Positions 31,835 to 32,059 of a stretch of DNA of 32,059 nucleotides are shown here, piece after piece. The stretch lies in the NCBI GenBank assembly GCA_017472575.1, contig JAFUPX010000019.1, positions 1 through 32,059 on the forward strand. The letters run 5' to 3'. Both the position numbers and the translations under genes were made by a program. Source of the DNA: Clostridia bacterium (lineage in GTDB: Bacteria; Bacillota; Clostridia; Oscillospirales; Acutalibacteraceae). Within the stretch, counting starts at the first letter, position 1. Every line of letters starts with the position of its first letter. A model generated the notes under the pieces. It searched no databases and was not told where the DNA came from. It saw only the letters and a list, made by a program, of their open reading frames with translations.

Positions 31835-32059
31835 CTAGTTTCCACATTCGATACTTATTCTGTTAAAAGTCTCGAGAAGGTCATCAACCGAGGTATTCTG
31901 CTTTTCCTCGCCTGATTTATCAATAATTATCTCACCTTTATCCATCATCAGAAGCCGTGTACCGTAATCAACGGCATAGCGCAGATTATGCGTTACCATT
32001 ATGGCAGTTAAATTCTTTTCCTTAACGATTTTATCGGTAAGCTCCATAATGGTTTCGGC
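31835..32059 (-). CDS. ABC transporter ATP-binding protein, C-terminal part (cut by window edge)
   Basis: The last 74 residues of an ABC ATPase; the 5' part lies beyond the window. AIMVTHNLRYAVDYGTRLLMMDKGEIIIDKSGEEK holds the switch (H-loop) histidine and the typical C-terminal end. The tail resembles ATPases of the clostridial and streptococcal ABC systems linked to TrpX-type substrate-binding proteins; that subfamily call is from memory and tentative. A terminator follows the stop codon. Confidence 0.85.
   Translation of the reverse strand, partial: AETIMELTDKIVKEKNLTAIMVTHNLRYAVDYGTRLLMMDKGEIIIDKSGEEKQNTSVDDLLETFNRISIECGN

Overview
The window looks like a core-genome segment of a low-GC, spore-forming member of the Clostridia (Firmicutes). 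The evidence is the family content and gene order: ylxM-ffh-rpsP-khpA-rimM-trmD, queA-tgt-yajC, rpmE/dgt/dnaG/rpoD, AddAB rather than RecBCD, an HPr with both His15 and Ser46, and two sporulation genes (bofA, spoIIR). Consensus sigma-A promoters, strong Shine-Dalgarno (SD) sites and intrinsic terminators are common. No phage, insertion sequence or CRISPR array is visible. I cannot name genus or species from sequence alone.

Layout. 1-903 has no convincing gene but is rich in structure: three terminator-like hairpins, a candidate small RNA (185-337), a ~18-bp-spaced CACTGAC repeat array, and a 20-bp inverted repeat whose arms lie 500 bp apart. 919-1775 (+) is a LytTR regulator plus DUF3021 membrane protein pair. 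1786-5403 (+) is the SRP/ribosome-maturation operon ylxM-ffh-rpsP-khpA-rimM-trmD, without the rplS that often ends it. 5483-6518 (+) holds three separate units: HPr, tRNA-Pro(GGG), and a small one-helix membrane protein of unknown function. 6522-9585 (-) is queA-tgt-yajC-TIGR04086. 9628-12585 (+) is asd-dapA-dapB (aspartate to the DAP/lysine branch), closed by an 18-bp-stem terminator. From 12671 to the end everything is on the minus strand. Read in the direction of transcription it runs: partial ABC ATPase, VanZ-like protein, an EamA-IspE fusion, spoIIR, rpmE, yigZ, dgt, dnaG, rpoD, a TSCPD protein, an unknown protein, a cell-wall amidase, then eda-kdgK, bofA, addB, addA and an HD-domain protein.

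Most notable: (1) one uninterrupted reading frame joins a ten-helix EamA/DMT transporter to a complete IspE kinase of the MEP isoprenoid pathway. The IspE part has no start codon or SD of its own, and an A6 run at the junction would release a transporter-only product after a -1 slip. (2) Four genes (ylxM, the TIGR04086 gene, the amidase, spoIIR) have a terminator-like hairpin whose 3' arm is also their SD, followed by a T-run and the start codon. At ylxM a perfect sigma-A promoter would start transcription inside the 5' arm, so its own transcripts should escape the full hairpin while read-through transcripts should not. (3) The 1-903 region may encode a small RNA. Functional statements rest on motif and family recognition by eye; no database search was run.
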